DNA from: Halomonas sp. ML-15
GTDB taxonomy: Bacteria; Pseudomonadota; Gammaproteobacteria; Pseudomonadales; Halomonadaceae
Direction: 5' to 3'
Assembly (NCBI RefSeq): GCF_014779595.1
Contig: NZ_JACXZT010000019.1
Span: forward strand, 897,798 to 961,797
Length of the DNA stretch: 64,000 bases
Every line of letters starts with the position of its first letter. Within the stretch, counting starts at the first letter, position 1. Of this stretch, positions 20,787 through 31,648 are shown in pieces. The notes beneath the pieces are model-generated. The model saw only the letters and a program-made list of their open reading frames with translations, did no database searches and had not been told where the DNA came from. The translations under genes and the position numbers were made by a program.

Positions 20787-21296
20787 TCAGTTCTGCTCGG
20801 GATTGAGGGTCATGCGCACGCGCTGGCGTTCACTGCCCTCGACGTCAGAGCGGGCCTGAACCACGCGGCGGTCGAGAAAGTACTCGACGTAGCCGCCGTC
20901 GAAGGTGTCGCGGGCCTGATGCAGTTCGGCTTGGTCGATCAGTTCTACGCGGCGTTCGGCAACGTGATAGATGATGGTGCGCCCCCAGCCGCGCATCAAC
21001 TCCTCGTCAGGATTCGGACGCTGCTCGACGTAGGCGCGCTCGCCAGTGGCGGTGATCAGTGATACTTCGCCAGCGTCGTTGCGGCGGATCTCGACGCGGT
21101 CGCCGGTGACCTGCAGCGAGCCCTGGCGGATATCCACATCGCCGGTATATACCGCGGTACCGGCACGATCGTCCAGGTCGAGCTGGTCGGCGGTGACGTC
21201 AATCGGCTGGCTGGCGTCCTGGCTCTGAGCCAGGGCAGTGGCACTGCCCAGCAGTAGCCAGGCGGCCAGCGCCAGTGTCAAGTGTGATCGCCTCAT
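20787..21296 (-). CDS. lptA: LPS transport periplasmic protein LptA
   Basis: A periplasmic beta-jellyroll protein that polymerises into the bridge carrying LPS between LptC and LptD. The 169 residues begin with a Sec signal peptide (about 1-23, ending TALAQ) and continue with the OstA-type strands DVTADQLDLDDRAGTAVYTGDV and VYITGDRVEIRR-like repeats. Its ATG overlaps the lptC stop as ATGA. It is 48 bases upstream of lptB. Confidence 0.94.
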   Translation of the reverse strand: MRRSHLTLALAAWLLLGSATALAQSQDASQPIDVTADQLDLDDRAGTAVYTGDVDIRQGSLQVTGDRVEIRRNDAGEVSLITATGERAYVEQRPNPDEELMRGWGRTIIYHVAERRVELIDQAELHQARDTFDGGYVEYFLDRRVVQARSDVEGSERQRVRMTLNPEQN

Positions 21297-21883
21297 GATG
21301 CGGGTTCCTCGGAGCCTTCGGGTGGGTGGTGGCCGCGCACGTTGTCGGTGAGACGCATGCGGTCTTCATCGAACCAGGCGTCGAAACGTTCGCCGCGGGT
21401 CCACTGTGGCGGCTGGTACAGGGTGGCGGTGGTCTCGCTGAAGGCGTGGCCGATATCGAGGTCGACGTGTAGCACGTCGGTCTCCAGCCGCCAGCCCTCG
21501 TCGGGGGCCTCGAGGCGGGCATTGCCGGCCAGCGTCAAGCGCTCGTTGCCAGGCCCCAGGGTGCCGACATCGCCATAGCCGAACCAGGTGCGGCCCTCGC
21601 TGTCGAGCAGTCGGCTGACCGGCGTCTGGGTGCGGGTCACGTCGTCGTGAGGCGTGTGCACCAGGCGCGGCGTCTCGAGGCGCTGATGGGGGCGGCCTTC
21701 GACGTCGAAGCGGGTCATGGTGGCATCTTCAAGATAGTAGTCGGGCTCGCCGGCCTCGTCGCGAGGCACCGGGCCAGGGCCGAAGCTGTCGCGCTGGTCG
21801 AGCAGTGCCAGTACGCCGCCCAGCAGCAACAGCAGCAGCAGTAGCCACAGCTTGTAGGAGGGGCGCGGCAGACGGATCGCCAT
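21293..21883 (-). CDS. lptC: LPS export protein LptC
   Basis: A bitopic inner-membrane protein that receives LPS from LptB2FG and hands it to LptA. The 196 residues have one strongly hydrophobic N-terminal helix (about 11-27, a run of leucines) and a periplasmic jellyroll with the YYLEDATMTRFDVEGRP-type strand typical of LptC. It sits 3 bases after kdsC and overlaps lptA. Confidence 0.94.
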   Translation of the reverse strand: MAIRLPRPSYKLWLLLLLLLLGGVLALLDQRDSFGPGPVPRDEAGEPDYYLEDATMTRFDVEGRPHQRLETPRLVHTPHDDVTRTQTPVSRLLDSEGRTWFGYGDVGTLGPGNERLTLAGNARLEAPDEGWRLETDVLHVDLDIGHAFSETTATLYQPPQWTRGERFDAWFDEDRMRLTDNVRGHHPPEGSEEPAS

Positions 21884-21886
21884 GGT

Positions 21887-22444
21887 TCAGCGCTTACCGT
21901 GCAGGAAGGTGTCGACCACGGCGCCCCAATGGCCCTGGGCCTGGAGCAGGGCGTCGCAGATTTCGCGCACCGCACCGTGGCCGCCGTGGCGCTGGGTGAC
22001 CCAGTCGGCGTGGTGACGGATATAGTCCGGCGCGTTGGGCACGCTGATGCCCAGGCCGGCGCGCTTGATGGCGGCCAGGTCGGGGAGATCGTCACCGCCA
22101 TAGGCGGCCTGTTCGAGTTCCAGGCCAAGGCGCTGACACAGCTCGCGGAGTGCGGCGAGCTTGTCCTCACGCCCCTGCAGCACATGGTCGATGCCCAGTG
22201 CCGCGGCGCGCTGGCTGACCATCGGCGAATCGCGTCCGGTGATCAGCGCCACGTTCAGACCAGCCTGGCGCAGCAGTTTGATGCCGTGACCATCCTGAGT
22301 GTGGAAGGCCTTGATCTCGATGCCGTCGGCTTGAAAATAGAGGCGGCCGTCGGTGAAGACACCGTCGACGTCCAGTGCCAGCAGGCGGATGTGGCGGGCC
22401 TGGTCGATCAGTGCGGCGGGTAAGGATGGTGTATCAGGGGTCAT
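21887..22444 (-). CDS. kdsC: 3-deoxy-D-manno-octulosonate 8-phosphate phosphatase
   Basis: Removes phosphate from Kdo-8-phosphate to give Kdo for the LPS inner core. The 185 residues show the HAD-superfamily type C0 pattern: motif I LDVDGVFTDGRL (about 20-31, nucleophile Asp), motif II LITGRDS, and motif IV GGDDLPDLAAIKRAG. AGGAG precedes the ATG at 22444. It forms a pair with kdsD, which supplies the preceding pathway substrate. Confidence 0.96.
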   Translation of the reverse strand: MTPDTPSLPAALIDQARHIRLLALDVDGVFTDGRLYFQADGIEIKAFHTQDGHGIKLLRQAGLNVALITGRDSPMVSQRAAALGIDHVLQGREDKLAALRELCQRLGLELEQAAYGGDDLPDLAAIKRAGLGISVPNAPDYIRHHADWVTQRHGGHGAVREICDALLQAQGHWGAVVDTFLHGKR

Positions 22445-22452
22445 GAACTCTC

Positions 22453-23433
22453 CTAGATGACGCCGCTGGTGAGCAGGTCGTGCATGTGCAGGGCGCCCAC
22501 CGGGCGGCCCTGGTCGTCGACCACCGCCAGGGCGGTGATACGGTTGTCCTCCATGACGCGAACCGCCTCGGCGGCCAGCACCTCGGCGCCGATACGCTTG
22601 CCGGGGCGGGTCATGACGTCGTCGACCTTGAGAGGGCGCAAGTCGGCATACTGGTCGAGCGTACGCCGCAGGTCACCGTCGGTATAGACCCCGGCCAGCA
22701 GGCCCTGTTCATCGACTACGCAGGTAAAACCGAGACCCTGACGGGTGATCTCGAGCAGGGCGTCGCGCAGCGGGCTGCCAAGGGCCACTCGGGGCAGGCG
22801 GCTGCCCTGGTGCATCAGGTCGCCGACCTTGAGCAGCAGGCGCCGGCCGAGGCTTCCGCCGGGATGTGACAGGGCGAACTCTTCAGCGGTGAAGCCGCGC
22901 GCCTCGAGCAGCGCCACAGCCAGTGCATCACCCAGCGCCAGGGCTGCCGTGGTCGAGGAGGTGGGGGCTAGGTCGAGGGGGCAGGCTTCCCGCGCCACCG
23001 CGGCGTTGAGGTGCGCCTCGGCGTGGCGTGCCAGGGTCGAGCCGGGGCGACCGGTCATGCTGACCAGCGGCGTGCCCATGCGCTTGAGCAGCGGCAGCAG
23101 GGCGGTGACTTCGCTGGTTTCGCCGGAGTTGGAGAGGGCCAGCACCACATCGCCGCGGGTGATCATGCCGAGGTCGCCGTGGCTGGCTTCACCGGGATGG
23201 ACGAAAAACGCTGGCGTGCCGGTGCTGGCCAGGGTGGCGGCGATCTTGCCGGCGATATGCCCTGATTTGCCCATGCCGGTCACTATTACGCGGCCCTGGC
23301 AGTCGAGCATCAGCTGGCAGGCGCGGTCGAAGTCAGCATCCAGCTGGGCGCTGAGCGCGGCGATGGCCTGCTGCTCGAGATCGAGGGTGCGGCAGGCACT
23401 GGTGCGGAATGTGGAAGCGCGAGTGTCGGTCAT
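22453..23433 (-). CDS. kdsD: D-arabinose 5-phosphate isomerase
   Basis: Interconverts ribulose-5-phosphate and arabinose-5-phosphate, the first committed precursor of Kdo. The 326 residues have an N-terminal SIS sugar-isomerase domain (about 35-175, with GMGKSGHIAGKIAATLASTG and SNSGETSE) followed by a pair of CBS domains (about 205-326). The ATG at 23433 is preferred over an in-frame TTG at 23469. It lies 8 bases upstream of kdsC. Confidence 0.96.
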   Translation of the reverse strand: MTDTRASTFRTSACRTLDLEQQAIAALSAQLDADFDRACQLMLDCQGRVIVTGMGKSGHIAGKIAATLASTGTPAFFVHPGEASHGDLGMITRGDVVLALSNSGETSEVTALLPLLKRMGTPLVSMTGRPGSTLARHAEAHLNAAVAREACPLDLAPTSSTTAALALGDALAVALLEARGFTAEEFALSHPGGSLGRRLLLKVGDLMHQGSRLPRVALGSPLRDALLEITRQGLGFTCVVDEQGLLAGVYTDGDLRRTLDQYADLRPLKVDDVMTRPGKRIGAEVLAAEAVRVMEDNRITALAVVDDQGRPVGALHMHDLLTSGVI

Positions 23434-23502
23434 GGCGGTGATTGTTGCCGGTTGTGGCGCGGGGCTCAAGTCTGGCGCCGCGCAAGTGTCAGAGATCGGC
23501 GC

Positions 23503-24438
23503 TCAGAGAGTAAGCGCCAGCCAGCCGAGATAGCCGCCATACAGAAGCGTCAGGACGCCGCCAGGCAGGCGGCCGATGGCGCCGCGTCGCTGCCACAGCA
23601 GCAGGGCACCGAGCAGCAGGGTCAACGCCAGCATCGTCGGGAAGTCGCGACTGGCCGCGGCAGGGTCGATAGGCCCTGGCGCCAGCATGCCGGGAATCGG
23701 CAGCACCGCCAGCATATTGAACAGGTTGGAACCGATGACGTTGCCGATAGCGATGTCGTGATGGCGCTTGAGGGCACTCGAGATGCAGGCGGCCAGCTCA
23801 GGCAGGCTAGTGCCGATGGCGACGATGGTCAGGCCGATCACCAGCTCGCTGATCCCGAGTTCGCGTGCTATTTCGCTGGCGCCCCATACCAGCAGGCGTG
23901 AACTGACCAGCAGCAGCAGCAGGGTCAGTACCAGCCAGACTAACGCCTTGGCAAGGGTCATATCCGGCACCTGGTTCGGGGTGTCCTCGTCGGGGGTGTC
24001 GGCGCGGAATAGCCACCACAGGCTGAATACCAGCAGCGCGAGCAGGAACAGCGCATCGAAGCGGCCGAGGATGCCGTTGGCCAGGGCGTAGCCGGCCAGA
24101 CCGGTAGCGCCGAGCAGTAGCGGCAGCTCGCGACGGACGATGGAGAAGCGTACCGGAATCGGCGCCACCAGCGCGGTAACGCCCAGCACCAGGCCGATAT
24201 TGGCGATATTGGAGCCGAGCGCGTTGCCGGTGGCGAGGTTGGGCACCCCGTCCAGGGCGGCCATGATCGAGACCAGGATCTCCGGCGCCGAGGTGCCCAG
24301 CGCAACGATGGTCATGCCGATCAGCAGGGTGCTCATGCCGGCGCGGTGGGCGGTGGCGGCCGCCGCGCCGACGAAGCGGTCGGCGCTCCACAGCAGGCCG
24401 ATCAGGCCAACCAGAATGATGATCAAGGGTAGCAGCAT
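23503..24438 (-). CDS. yrbG: Calcium/sodium antiporter, YrbG family
   Basis: An inner-membrane exchanger of the CaCA superfamily. About 311 residues form roughly ten hydrophobic helices in two inverted halves. Each half has an alpha-repeat: GMTIVALGTSAPEILVS (about 43-59) and GLTIVAIGTSLPELAAC in the second half. The ATG at 24438 aligns with the E. coli YrbG start; an upstream ATG at 24459 would add seven residues. It is divergent from the mla operon across 173 bases. The transported ion is assigned by family only. Confidence 0.92.
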   Translation of the reverse strand: MLLPLIIILVGLIGLLWSADRFVGAAAATAHRAGMSTLLIGMTIVALGTSAPEILVSIMAALDGVPNLATGNALGSNIANIGLVLGVTALVAPIPVRFSIVRRELPLLLGATGLAGYALANGILGRFDALFLLALLVFSLWWLFRADTPDEDTPNQVPDMTLAKALVWLVLTLLLLLVSSRLLVWGASEIARELGISELVIGLTIVAIGTSLPELAACISSALKRHHDIAIGNVIGSNLFNMLAVLPIPGMLAPGPIDPAAASRDFPTMLALTLLLGALLLWQRRGAIGRLPGGVLTLLYGGYLGWLALTL

Positions 24439-24611
24439 GGTGAAGGCGGTCCCATACATAGCCGGGTGAGAGGGCGCTAATTAAACGCGGCTTGGATAGA
24501 GGGTGCAAGGTTGTAAAGGGGGAAATGATGCGTTGCCGCAACTCTCGCTGGCAGGTGTTGTCGCAGTTAGGATACGATGTTCGATAATTTTTCTCGACGA
24601 GATGATATGCG

Positions 24612-25427
24612 ATGAGTGATTCGCCCTTCGTGGTGATCGATGACCTGCATTTCTCTCGCGGTGACAAGGATATCTTCCGTGGCGTGTCACTGACCATTCC
24701 ACGCGGCAAGATCACCGCGATCATGGGGCCAAGCGGCACCGGCAAGACAACCCTGCTCAAGCTGATCGGCGGCCAGTTGACCCCTGATGCCGGACGCGTA
24801 TGGATCGATGAGCATGAGGTGCATGCGCTGTCGCGCAAGGCGCTGTTTCGACTGCGCCGACGCATGGGCATGCTGTTCCAGAGCGGGGCGCTGTTTTCCG
24901 ACCTGAGCGTGTTCGAAAACGTCGCCTTTCCGCTGCGCGTGCATACCGACCTGCCTCAGTCGATGGTCCGCGACCTGGTGCTGATGAAGCTCGAAGCGGT
25001 TGGGCTGCGCGGCGCCCGGTCGCTGATGCCATCCGAGCTGTCGGGCGGCATGACGCGCCGTGTGGCACTGGCCCGAGCGCTGGCCCTCGACCCTGAGCTG
25101 ATCCTCTACGATGAGCCTTTCGTCGGCCAGGATCCCATCTCCAAGGGGGTGCTGGTGCAACTGATCAAGCGCGTCAACGAGGCGCTGGGCTTGACCGCAG
25201 TGGTGGTCTCCCACGATATCAAGGAGACGCTGTCGATCGCCGACTACGTGTATGTCATCGCTGACGGTCAGGTGATGGCCCACGGCTCGCCGGCGTCCCT
25301 CGACGTCGACCAGGATCCCCGAGTCAGCCAGTTCGTGCACGGCGAACCCGACGGGCCGGTGCCATTTCACTACCCGGCACTGGATTTCCGGCACGACATG
25401 TTGGGCGTAGCAGGAGGCGGGCGATGA
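24612..25427 (+). CDS. mlaF: Phospholipid transport ATP-binding protein MlaF
   Basis: The cytoplasmic ATPase of the MlaFEDB complex, which maintains outer-membrane lipid asymmetry by moving phospholipids between the membranes. The 271 residues have Walker A (GPSGTGKTT, about 39-47), the signature LSGGMTRR and Walker [14 protein letters not shown]. It is the first gene of mlaFEDCB and overlaps mlaE as ATGA. The upstream gap contains a GATAAT -10-like box close to the start, without a convincing -35. Confidence 0.96.
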   Translation: MSDSPFVVIDDLHFSRGDKDIFRGVSLTIPRGKITAIMGPSGTGKTTLLKLIGGQLTPDAGRVWIDEHEVHALSRKALFRLRRRMGMLFQSGALFSDLSVFENVAFPLRVHTDLPQSMVRDLVLMKLEAVGLRGARSLMPSELSGGMTRRVALARALALDPELILYDEPFVGQDPISKGVLVQLIKRVNEALGLTAVVVSHDIKETLSIADYVYVIADGQVMAHGSPASLDVDQDPRVSQFVHGEPDGPVPFHYPALDFRHDMLGVAGGGR

Positions 25428-26206
25428 TGCGTCAGATCTCGGCACTTGGCCGACGCGGCTGCGATCTGCTCGAAGCCATGGGGCGAGCCGGGCTGTTCCT
25501 GGCCCAGTCGTCGGTGGGGGTGCCGTCCCGCGAAGGGCTGTACCTGTGGCTGCGTCAGGTGCACTTCATTGGTGTACTGTCGCTGGCCATCGTGCTGGTC
25601 TCGGGGCTGTTCATCGGCATGGTGCTGGCCTTGCAGGGCTACACCATCCTGGTCGACTTTGGTGCCGAGCAGGCACTTGGGCAGATGGTGGCACTGTCGC
25701 TACTGCGCGAACTGTCGCCGGTGGTGGCCGCGCTACTGTTCGCCGGCCGGGCCGGCTCGGCGCTGACCGCCGAGATCGGCCTGATGAAGGCCACCGAGCA
25801 GTTGACCAGCATGGAGATGATCGGCGTCGACCCGCTGCGGCGTGTGGTGGCGCCACGGCTGTGGGCGGGCTTCGTGGCACTGCCGCTGCTCACCGTTGGC
25901 TTCAGCGTGGTGGGGATCTACGGCGGCTATCTGGTCGGCGTGGAGTGGCTCGGCGTGTTCGACGGCTCCTTCTGGGGCAACATGCAGTCGAGCGTCGACT
26001 TTGTTGGAGATGTCGGCAACGGCATGCTCAAGAGTCTGGTGTTTGCGGTGGTGGTGACCTGGATTGCGGTGTTCCAGGGCTATGACCTGATCCCCACCTC
26101 GGAGGGCATCTCACGGGCTACCACGCGCACCGTGGTCTACTCCTCGCTGGCCGTATTGGGACTGGATTTCGTATTGACCGCGGTAATGTTCGGCGGACTG
26201 TCATGA
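25424..26206 (+). CDS. mlaE: Phospholipid transport permease MlaE
   Basis: The permease subunit (MlaE/YrbE family) of the Mla transporter, which forms the inner-membrane lipid path with MlaD. The 260 residues include about five or six hydrophobic helices. The conserved block [46 protein letters not shown] sequence lies around residues 106-148. AGGAGG precedes the overlapping ATG, and mlaD follows 16 bases after the stop. Confidence 0.96.
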   Translation: MMRQISALGRRGCDLLEAMGRAGLFLAQSSVGVPSREGLYLWLRQVHFIGVLSLAIVLVSGLFIGMVLALQGYTILVDFGAEQALGQMVALSLLRELSPVVAALLFAGRAGSALTAEIGLMKATEQLTSMEMIGVDPLRRVVAPRLWAGFVALPLLTVGFSVVGIYGGYLVGVEWLGVFDGSFWGNMQSSVDFVGDVGNGMLKSLVFAVVVTWIAVFQGYDLIPTSEGISRATTRTVVYSSLAVLGLDFVLTAVMFGGLS

Positions 26207-26222
26207 TCAGCGGAGACAAGGC

Positions 26223-26687
26223 ATGAAGCGCAGCAAGATAATGGAACTCGGCGTCGGGCTGTTCATGCTCGCAGGGATTTTGGGAATGATATTCCTGGGG
26301 CTGCGTGTCAGTGGTCTGACCCTCACGTCGCCTGGCAATACCTTCACCCTGGAGGCCAACTTTTCGAATATTGGCGGTCTCAAGCCGCGCGCCCAGGTGA
26401 CCATGGCCGGTGTTACCGTCGGGCGGATCTCGTCTATCGAACTCGACACGGACTGGTATGACGCGCGAGTAGTGATGGAGCTCGACGGCAAGCTCGAGGA
26501 TCGTCTTTCGCGGGACACTACCGCTGCGATACTCACCTCGGGGCTGCTCGGTGAGCAGTACGTCGGCCTGTCGGTGGGCGGGGATCCCGAAACGCTGGCG
26601 GATGGCGACACCATCCGCGATACCCAATCGGCACTGGTGCTGGAAGAACTCATCCAGCAATTCGTGTCCAACATGGTCAGTGATTGA
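26223..26687 (+). CDS. mlaD: Phospholipid-binding MCE protein MlaD
   Basis: The periplasmic MCE-domain subunit, which forms a hexameric ring on the inner membrane and passes phospholipids to MlaC. The 154 residues have one N-terminal membrane helix (about 9-29) and a single MCE domain (about 38-118, with FSNIGGLKPRAQVTMAGVTVGR). It is shorter than E. coli MlaD (183) at the C-terminus but keeps the hydrophobic pore helix LVLEELIQQFVSNMV. GGAGACAAGG lies upstream. Confidence 0.96.
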   Translation: MKRSKIMELGVGLFMLAGILGMIFLGLRVSGLTLTSPGNTFTLEANFSNIGGLKPRAQVTMAGVTVGRISSIELDTDWYDARVVMELDGKLEDRLSRDTTAAILTSGLLGEQYVGLSVGGDPETLADGDTIRDTQSALVLEELIQQFVSNMVSD

Positions 26688-26710
26688 TGACCCTAGTTCA
26701 TGGAGGCGTT

Positions 26711-27376
26711 ATGCGCGCAGTATGTGAGCGTTACCTGTCCGGCGCGGTTGCCCTGATGGCGGCCCTGATGCTGCTGATGGCAGGCTCGGCCCAGGCTCAG
26801 CAGCCTAGTCAGACGCCGGAGCAGTTGATCCGCGATAGCATCGATGAGCTGATGGGCGAGATCGAAGGGCGCCGGGACTACTTTGCCGACAACCTCGATG
26901 AGCTCGAGGCGCTGGTGGATAGCAATCTGGATGATATCGCCGACTTTCGCTATATCGGGGCCAGCGTGATGGGGCGCTATTTTCAGAACGCCACCCCAGA
27001 GCAGCGCAGCCGCTTCGCCAGGACCTTCCGCCAGACCCTGATCGACACCTACACCAAAGGGCTGGTGACCTTCGACTACCGCGAGCTGCGGGTGCTCGAT
27101 AGCCAGCGCGAGTCGCGCCACGAAGACCAGGCCAGCGTAGCCATGGAGGTGGTTGCCACCAACGGCCAGGTCTATCCGGTCAGCTACTCGCTGCGGCTCA
27201 GCGACGGTGAGTGGAAAGTGGTTAACGTGATCGTCAACGGCATCAACCTGGGACTGACCTTCCGCAATCAGTTCGATCAGGCGATGCGCGATCATGGCCG
27301 CGACTACGATGCGGTGATCGATGGCTGGTCGCCGGAAGTGGGTGTCGACGAACTCGAGGAGGGCGGCTCGGCATGA
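26711..27376 (+). CDS. mlaC: Periplasmic phospholipid-binding protein MlaC
   Basis: The soluble carrier that shuttles phospholipids between MlaD and the outer-membrane MlaA complex. The 221 residues begin with a Sec signal peptide (about 1-29, ending SAQAQ) and contain the MlaC/Ttg2D fold (YIGASVMGRYFQNATPEQRSRF). The ATG at 26711 has a strong GGAGG (26702-26706). Alternative starts overlapping the mlaD stop (26684 or 26687) would add a non-signal tail. It overlaps mlaB as ATGA. No mlaA is in this window. Confidence 0.94.
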   Translation: MRAVCERYLSGAVALMAALMLLMAGSAQAQQPSQTPEQLIRDSIDELMGEIEGRRDYFADNLDELEALVDSNLDDIADFRYIGASVMGRYFQNATPEQRSRFARTFRQTLIDTYTKGLVTFDYRELRVLDSQRESRHEDQASVAMEVVATNGQVYPVSYSLRLSDGEWKVVNVIVNGINLGLTFRNQFDQAMRDHGRDYDAVIDGWSPEVGVDELEEGGSA

Positions 27377-27705
27377 CCCGTCTGTTCGAGGAGGGGGACG
27401 TGCGCCTCGACGTCGAGGGTGCGCGCCTGGCGGTCGGCGGTGACGTCGATTTCGAGGTCGCCGCCGGCCTTGCCGCCAGCGGCAGCGCCTGGCTTGCCCA
27501 GCAGCCGGCGGCGACCCGCCTGGTGCTCGACCTGAGTGGCGTCGACCGGGTCAGCAGTGCGGCGCTCAGCGTACTGCTCGAGTGGACCCGCTGCGCTGAG
27601 GCCGCCGGCCTGGTGATCGACAGCGTGACCCTGTCGGCCCCGCTGGCGCGGCTGACGCGCATGGCGGGGCTGGATACGCTGCTGCCCGATGCCACCGCGG
27701 CTTGA
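27373..27705 (+). CDS. mlaB: STAS-domain protein MlaB
   Basis: A small cytoplasmic STAS-domain subunit that binds MlaF and is needed for assembly and activity of the Mla ATPase. The 110 residues show the STAS core LVLDLSGVDRVSSAALSVLLEW, including the conserved Ser-Ser-Ala turn. The start overlaps the mlaC stop. It ends the mla block before a REP element and a hairpin terminator. Confidence 0.93.
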   Translation: MTRLFEEGDVRLDVEGARLAVGGDVDFEVAAGLAASGSAWLAQQPAATRLVLDLSGVDRVSSAALSVLLEWTRCAEAAGLVIDSVTLSAPLARLTRMAGLDTLLPDATAA

Positions 27706-27725
27706 AGACAGCCCACCATCGTTTT

Positions 27726-27766
27726 TGTAGGAGCGACTTCAGTCGCGATGCAGCGCGCAGCGCTGC
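27726..27766 (+). repeat. REP element, GTAG head (copy 2)
   Basis: Identical over 41 bases to 14269-14309, in the same orientation: a GTAG head at 27727, the GCGACT/AGTCGC stem and the trailing CAGCGCGCAGCGCTG palindrome. It lies between mlaB and the terminator-like hairpin upstream of ibaG. Unlike copy 1 it has no reverse partner nearby. Confidence 0.8.
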
Positions 27767-27796
27767 TCTGACAAGCAACCCCCATGGCAATTGAAT

Positions 27797-27829
27797 CGCC
27801 CCCTTGGCATCGCCAAGCGGGGCGCTTTT
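27797..27829 (+). terminator. Intrinsic terminator after mlaB
   Basis: A GC-rich hairpin, CGCCCC-CTTGGC and GCCAAG-CGGGGCG with an ATC loop and one bulged base, followed by CTTTTG. It lies between the mla genes and ibaG, so ibaG-murA-hisG may have its own start of transcription. Confidence 0.65.
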
Positions 27830-27918
27830 GATTACCATTGGAGGCCATTTGCGCCCCGCGTGCTCGCTGCACGTCGGTGACGGCGCCGATTCGCGTTATT
27901 CAGAGGAGACCTCCGCGC

Positions 27919-29444
<1,526 letters not shown>

Positions 29445-29469
29445 CCGACGGACGGACGTGAGTAAGCTG

Positions 29470-30129
29470 ATGAACAAGCAACTGATCGTGGCCCTGTCAA
29501 AGGGCCGCATTCTCGATGAGACCCTGCCGCTGCTGGCGGATGCCGGGATCGAGCCCGCCGAGGATCTCGGCAAGAGCCGCAAGCTGCTGTTCGAGACCAA
29601 CTTGCCCGACGTCAAGCTGGTGGTGATCCGTGCCACCGACGTGCCGACCTACGTGCAGCTCGGTGCTGCCGATCTCGGGGTCGCCGGCAAGGACGTGCTC
29701 CTAGAACACGGTGCCGAGGGGCTCTACGAGCCCCTCGATCTGGAGATCGCTGCCTGCAAGTTGATGACCGCAGGCGTGCGGGGCGCTGAACCGGCTCTGG
29801 CGCGACGCCGGGTGGCCACCAAGTTCGTCAATGTGGCGCGCCGCTACTACGCCGAGCAGGGCATCCAGGCCGAAGTGATCAAGCTGTACGGGGCCATGGA
29901 GCTGGCGCCGCTGATGAATCTCGCCGACGAGATCGTCGATATCGTCGATACCGGCAACACCCTGCGCGCCAACGGCATGGAGCCCCGCGAGCTGATCGCC
30001 ACCATCAGCACGCGGCTGGTGGTCAACAAGGCAGCCATGACCATGAAGCATGAGCGCCTCAAGCCGCTGATCGAGCGGTTGCGCGCTGCGGTGGCCAAGC
30101 GTCGTGATAGCCGGTCGGTGTCAGCCTGA
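29470..30129 (+). CDS. hisG: ATP phosphoribosyltransferase, short form
   Basis: Catalyses the first step of histidine synthesis, from ATP and PRPP to phosphoribosyl-ATP. The 219 residues are the short HisG form, lacking the C-terminal regulatory ACT-like domain of the long form. It keeps [17 protein letters not shown] and the PRPP loop region [17 protein letters not shown]. Short HisG needs HisZ for activity and feedback control; hisZ is not in this window. The ATG at 29470 is used; a GTG at 29458 is an alternative. Confidence 0.95.
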   Translation: MNKQLIVALSKGRILDETLPLLADAGIEPAEDLGKSRKLLFETNLPDVKLVVIRATDVPTYVQLGAADLGVAGKDVLLEHGAEGLYEPLDLEIAACKLMTAGVRGAEPALARRRVATKFVNVARRYYAEQGIQAEVIKLYGAMELAPLMNLADEIVDIVDTGNTLRANGMEPRELIATISTRLVVNKAAMTMKHERLKPLIERLRAAVAKRRDSRSVSA

Positions 30130-30236
30130 TAGCGCCACGGCTATTGCGCGCCGGGACCTTGCCGCGCAGGCTTTAACGCTACGTCATCCTTTGTTATCTG
30201 CCGTCCTCGCCGACGTGCCACGTGAAAGAGAGTCCC

Positions 30237-31559
30237 ATGACCGAGAATGCCCGTATGGTTCCCGCTATCACCCGGCTGTCCACTGCGGATGCCGACTTCG
30301 ACGCCCGTCTCGATGCCCTGCTGGCCTGGGAGGGTGTCTCCAGTCACGAGGTGCAGCAACGGGTCGATGAGATCATCGACGCAGTGCGTACTCGCGGCGA
30401 TGCGGCGTTGGTCGAGCTGTCCAACCGCCTCGATCGTCTGGCAGTGAGTTCGATGGCCGAGCTGACCATTGGTCCGGCCCGTCTGCGCGAGGCCTATGAC
30501 GGCCTGCCCGCCGAGCAGCGTGAGGCGCTGGCCGCGGCCGCCGAGCGTATCCGGATCTACCATGAGCATCAGAAGCCGGGCTCATGGGAGTATACCGAGG
30601 CCGATGGCACCCGGCTGGGCCAGCAGGTCACGCCGCTGGATCGTGCCGGGATCTATGTGCCCGGCGGCAAGGCGGCGTACCCCTCCTCGGTGCTGATGAA
30701 CGCGATACCGGCCCATGTCGCCGGGGTGCGTGAGATCGTCATGGTGGTGCCGACCCCGGATGGCGTCCTTAACGAGCTGGTACTGGCGGCGGCACATCTG
30801 GCCGGTGTCGACCACGTTTTCACCCTGGGCGGTGCCCAGGCGGTCGCAGCTCTGGCCTATGGTACCGAGACGGTGCCGCGGGTCGACAAGATCGTCGGGC
30901 CCGGCAATATCTACGTGGCCACCGCCAAGCGTGCGGTATTTGGCCAGGTGGGCATCGACATGATTGCCGGCCCCTCTGAGATCCTGGTGGTGTCCGACGC
31001 AGGTACCGATAGCGACTGGCTGGCCATGGATCTGTTCTCCCAGGCCGAGCACGACGAGGATGCCCAGGCGATTCTGGTGACCTGGGACGCGGCGCATGCC
31101 GATGCGGTGGCGGCCTCCATCGAGACGCTGCTGCCGAGCATGGAGCGCCAGGCGATCATCGCCGAGTCGCTGAGTGCCCGCGGCGCACTGATCGTATGTC
31201 GCGACCGCGCCGAGGCCGCGGCGCTGATCAACCGTATCGCGCCGGAGCATCTCGAACTCTCGGTGGCCGATCCCGATAGCTGGCTCGGTGAGGTGCGCCA
31301 CGCCGGCGCGATCTTCATGGGGCGCTACACCGCCGAGGCGCTGGGCGACTACTGCGCCGGCCCCAACCATGTCTTGCCGACATCCGGCACCGCACGCTTC
31401 TCCTCGCCGCTGGGGGTCTACGATTTTCAGAAGCGTTCGTCGATCATCCACTGCTCTGCCGACGGTGCCTCGGCACTGGGACGTACCGCTTCGGTACTGG
31501 CCAGGGGCGAGTCGTTGACCGCTCATGCGCGTTCGGCGGAGTACCGCATCAAGCCTTGA
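30237..31559 (+). CDS. hisD: Histidinol dehydrogenase
   Basis: A zinc enzyme catalysing the last two oxidations of histidine synthesis. The 440 residues contain the HisD signature ([21 protein letters not shown] around 220-240, [12 protein letters not shown]) and the catalytic Glu-His pair in APEHLELSV. The ATG at 30237 follows AAAGAGAG; an in-frame GTG at 30222 is possible. It lies 107 bases after hisG and ends at a strong bidirectional terminator. hisC does not follow, unlike in Pseudomonas as I recall it. Confidence 0.96.
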   Translation: MTENARMVPAITRLSTADADFDARLDALLAWEGVSSHEVQQRVDEIIDAVRTRGDAALVELSNRLDRLAVSSMAELTIGPARLREAYDGLPAEQREALAAAAERIRIYHEHQKPGSWEYTEADGTRLGQQVTPLDRAGIYVPGGKAAYPSSVLMNAIPAHVAGVREIVMVVPTPDGVLNELVLAAAHLAGVDHVFTLGGAQAVAALAYGTETVPRVDKIVGPGNIYVATAKRAVFGQVGIDMIAGPSEILVVSDAGTDSDWLAMDLFSQAEHDEDAQAILVTWDAAHADAVAASIETLLPSMERQAIIAESLSARGALIVCRDRAEAAALINRIAPEHLELSVADPDSWLGEVRHAGAIFMGRYTAEALGDYCAGPNHVLPTSGTARFSSPLGVYDFQKRSSIIHCSADGASALGRTASVLARGESLTAHARSAEYRIKP

Positions 31560-31590
31560 TCGCGGCTGCTAAGCGCAGCCCTAAACGCAG

Positions 31591-31633
31591 ACGCCCCCGC
31601 CAGTATGCAGTTCAGACTGGCGGGGGCGTTTTG
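31591..31633. terminator. Bidirectional terminator between hisD and algW
   Basis: A perfect 14-bp stem (31591-31604 and 31616-31629, starting ACGCCCCCGC) with an 11-base loop, followed by TTTTG. It lies between convergent genes. On the plus strand it ends hisD. On the minus strand the T-run is less clear, but the stem strength suggests that it ends algW too. Confidence 0.85.
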
Positions 31634-31648
31634 CGCTCTGCTGGGAGG

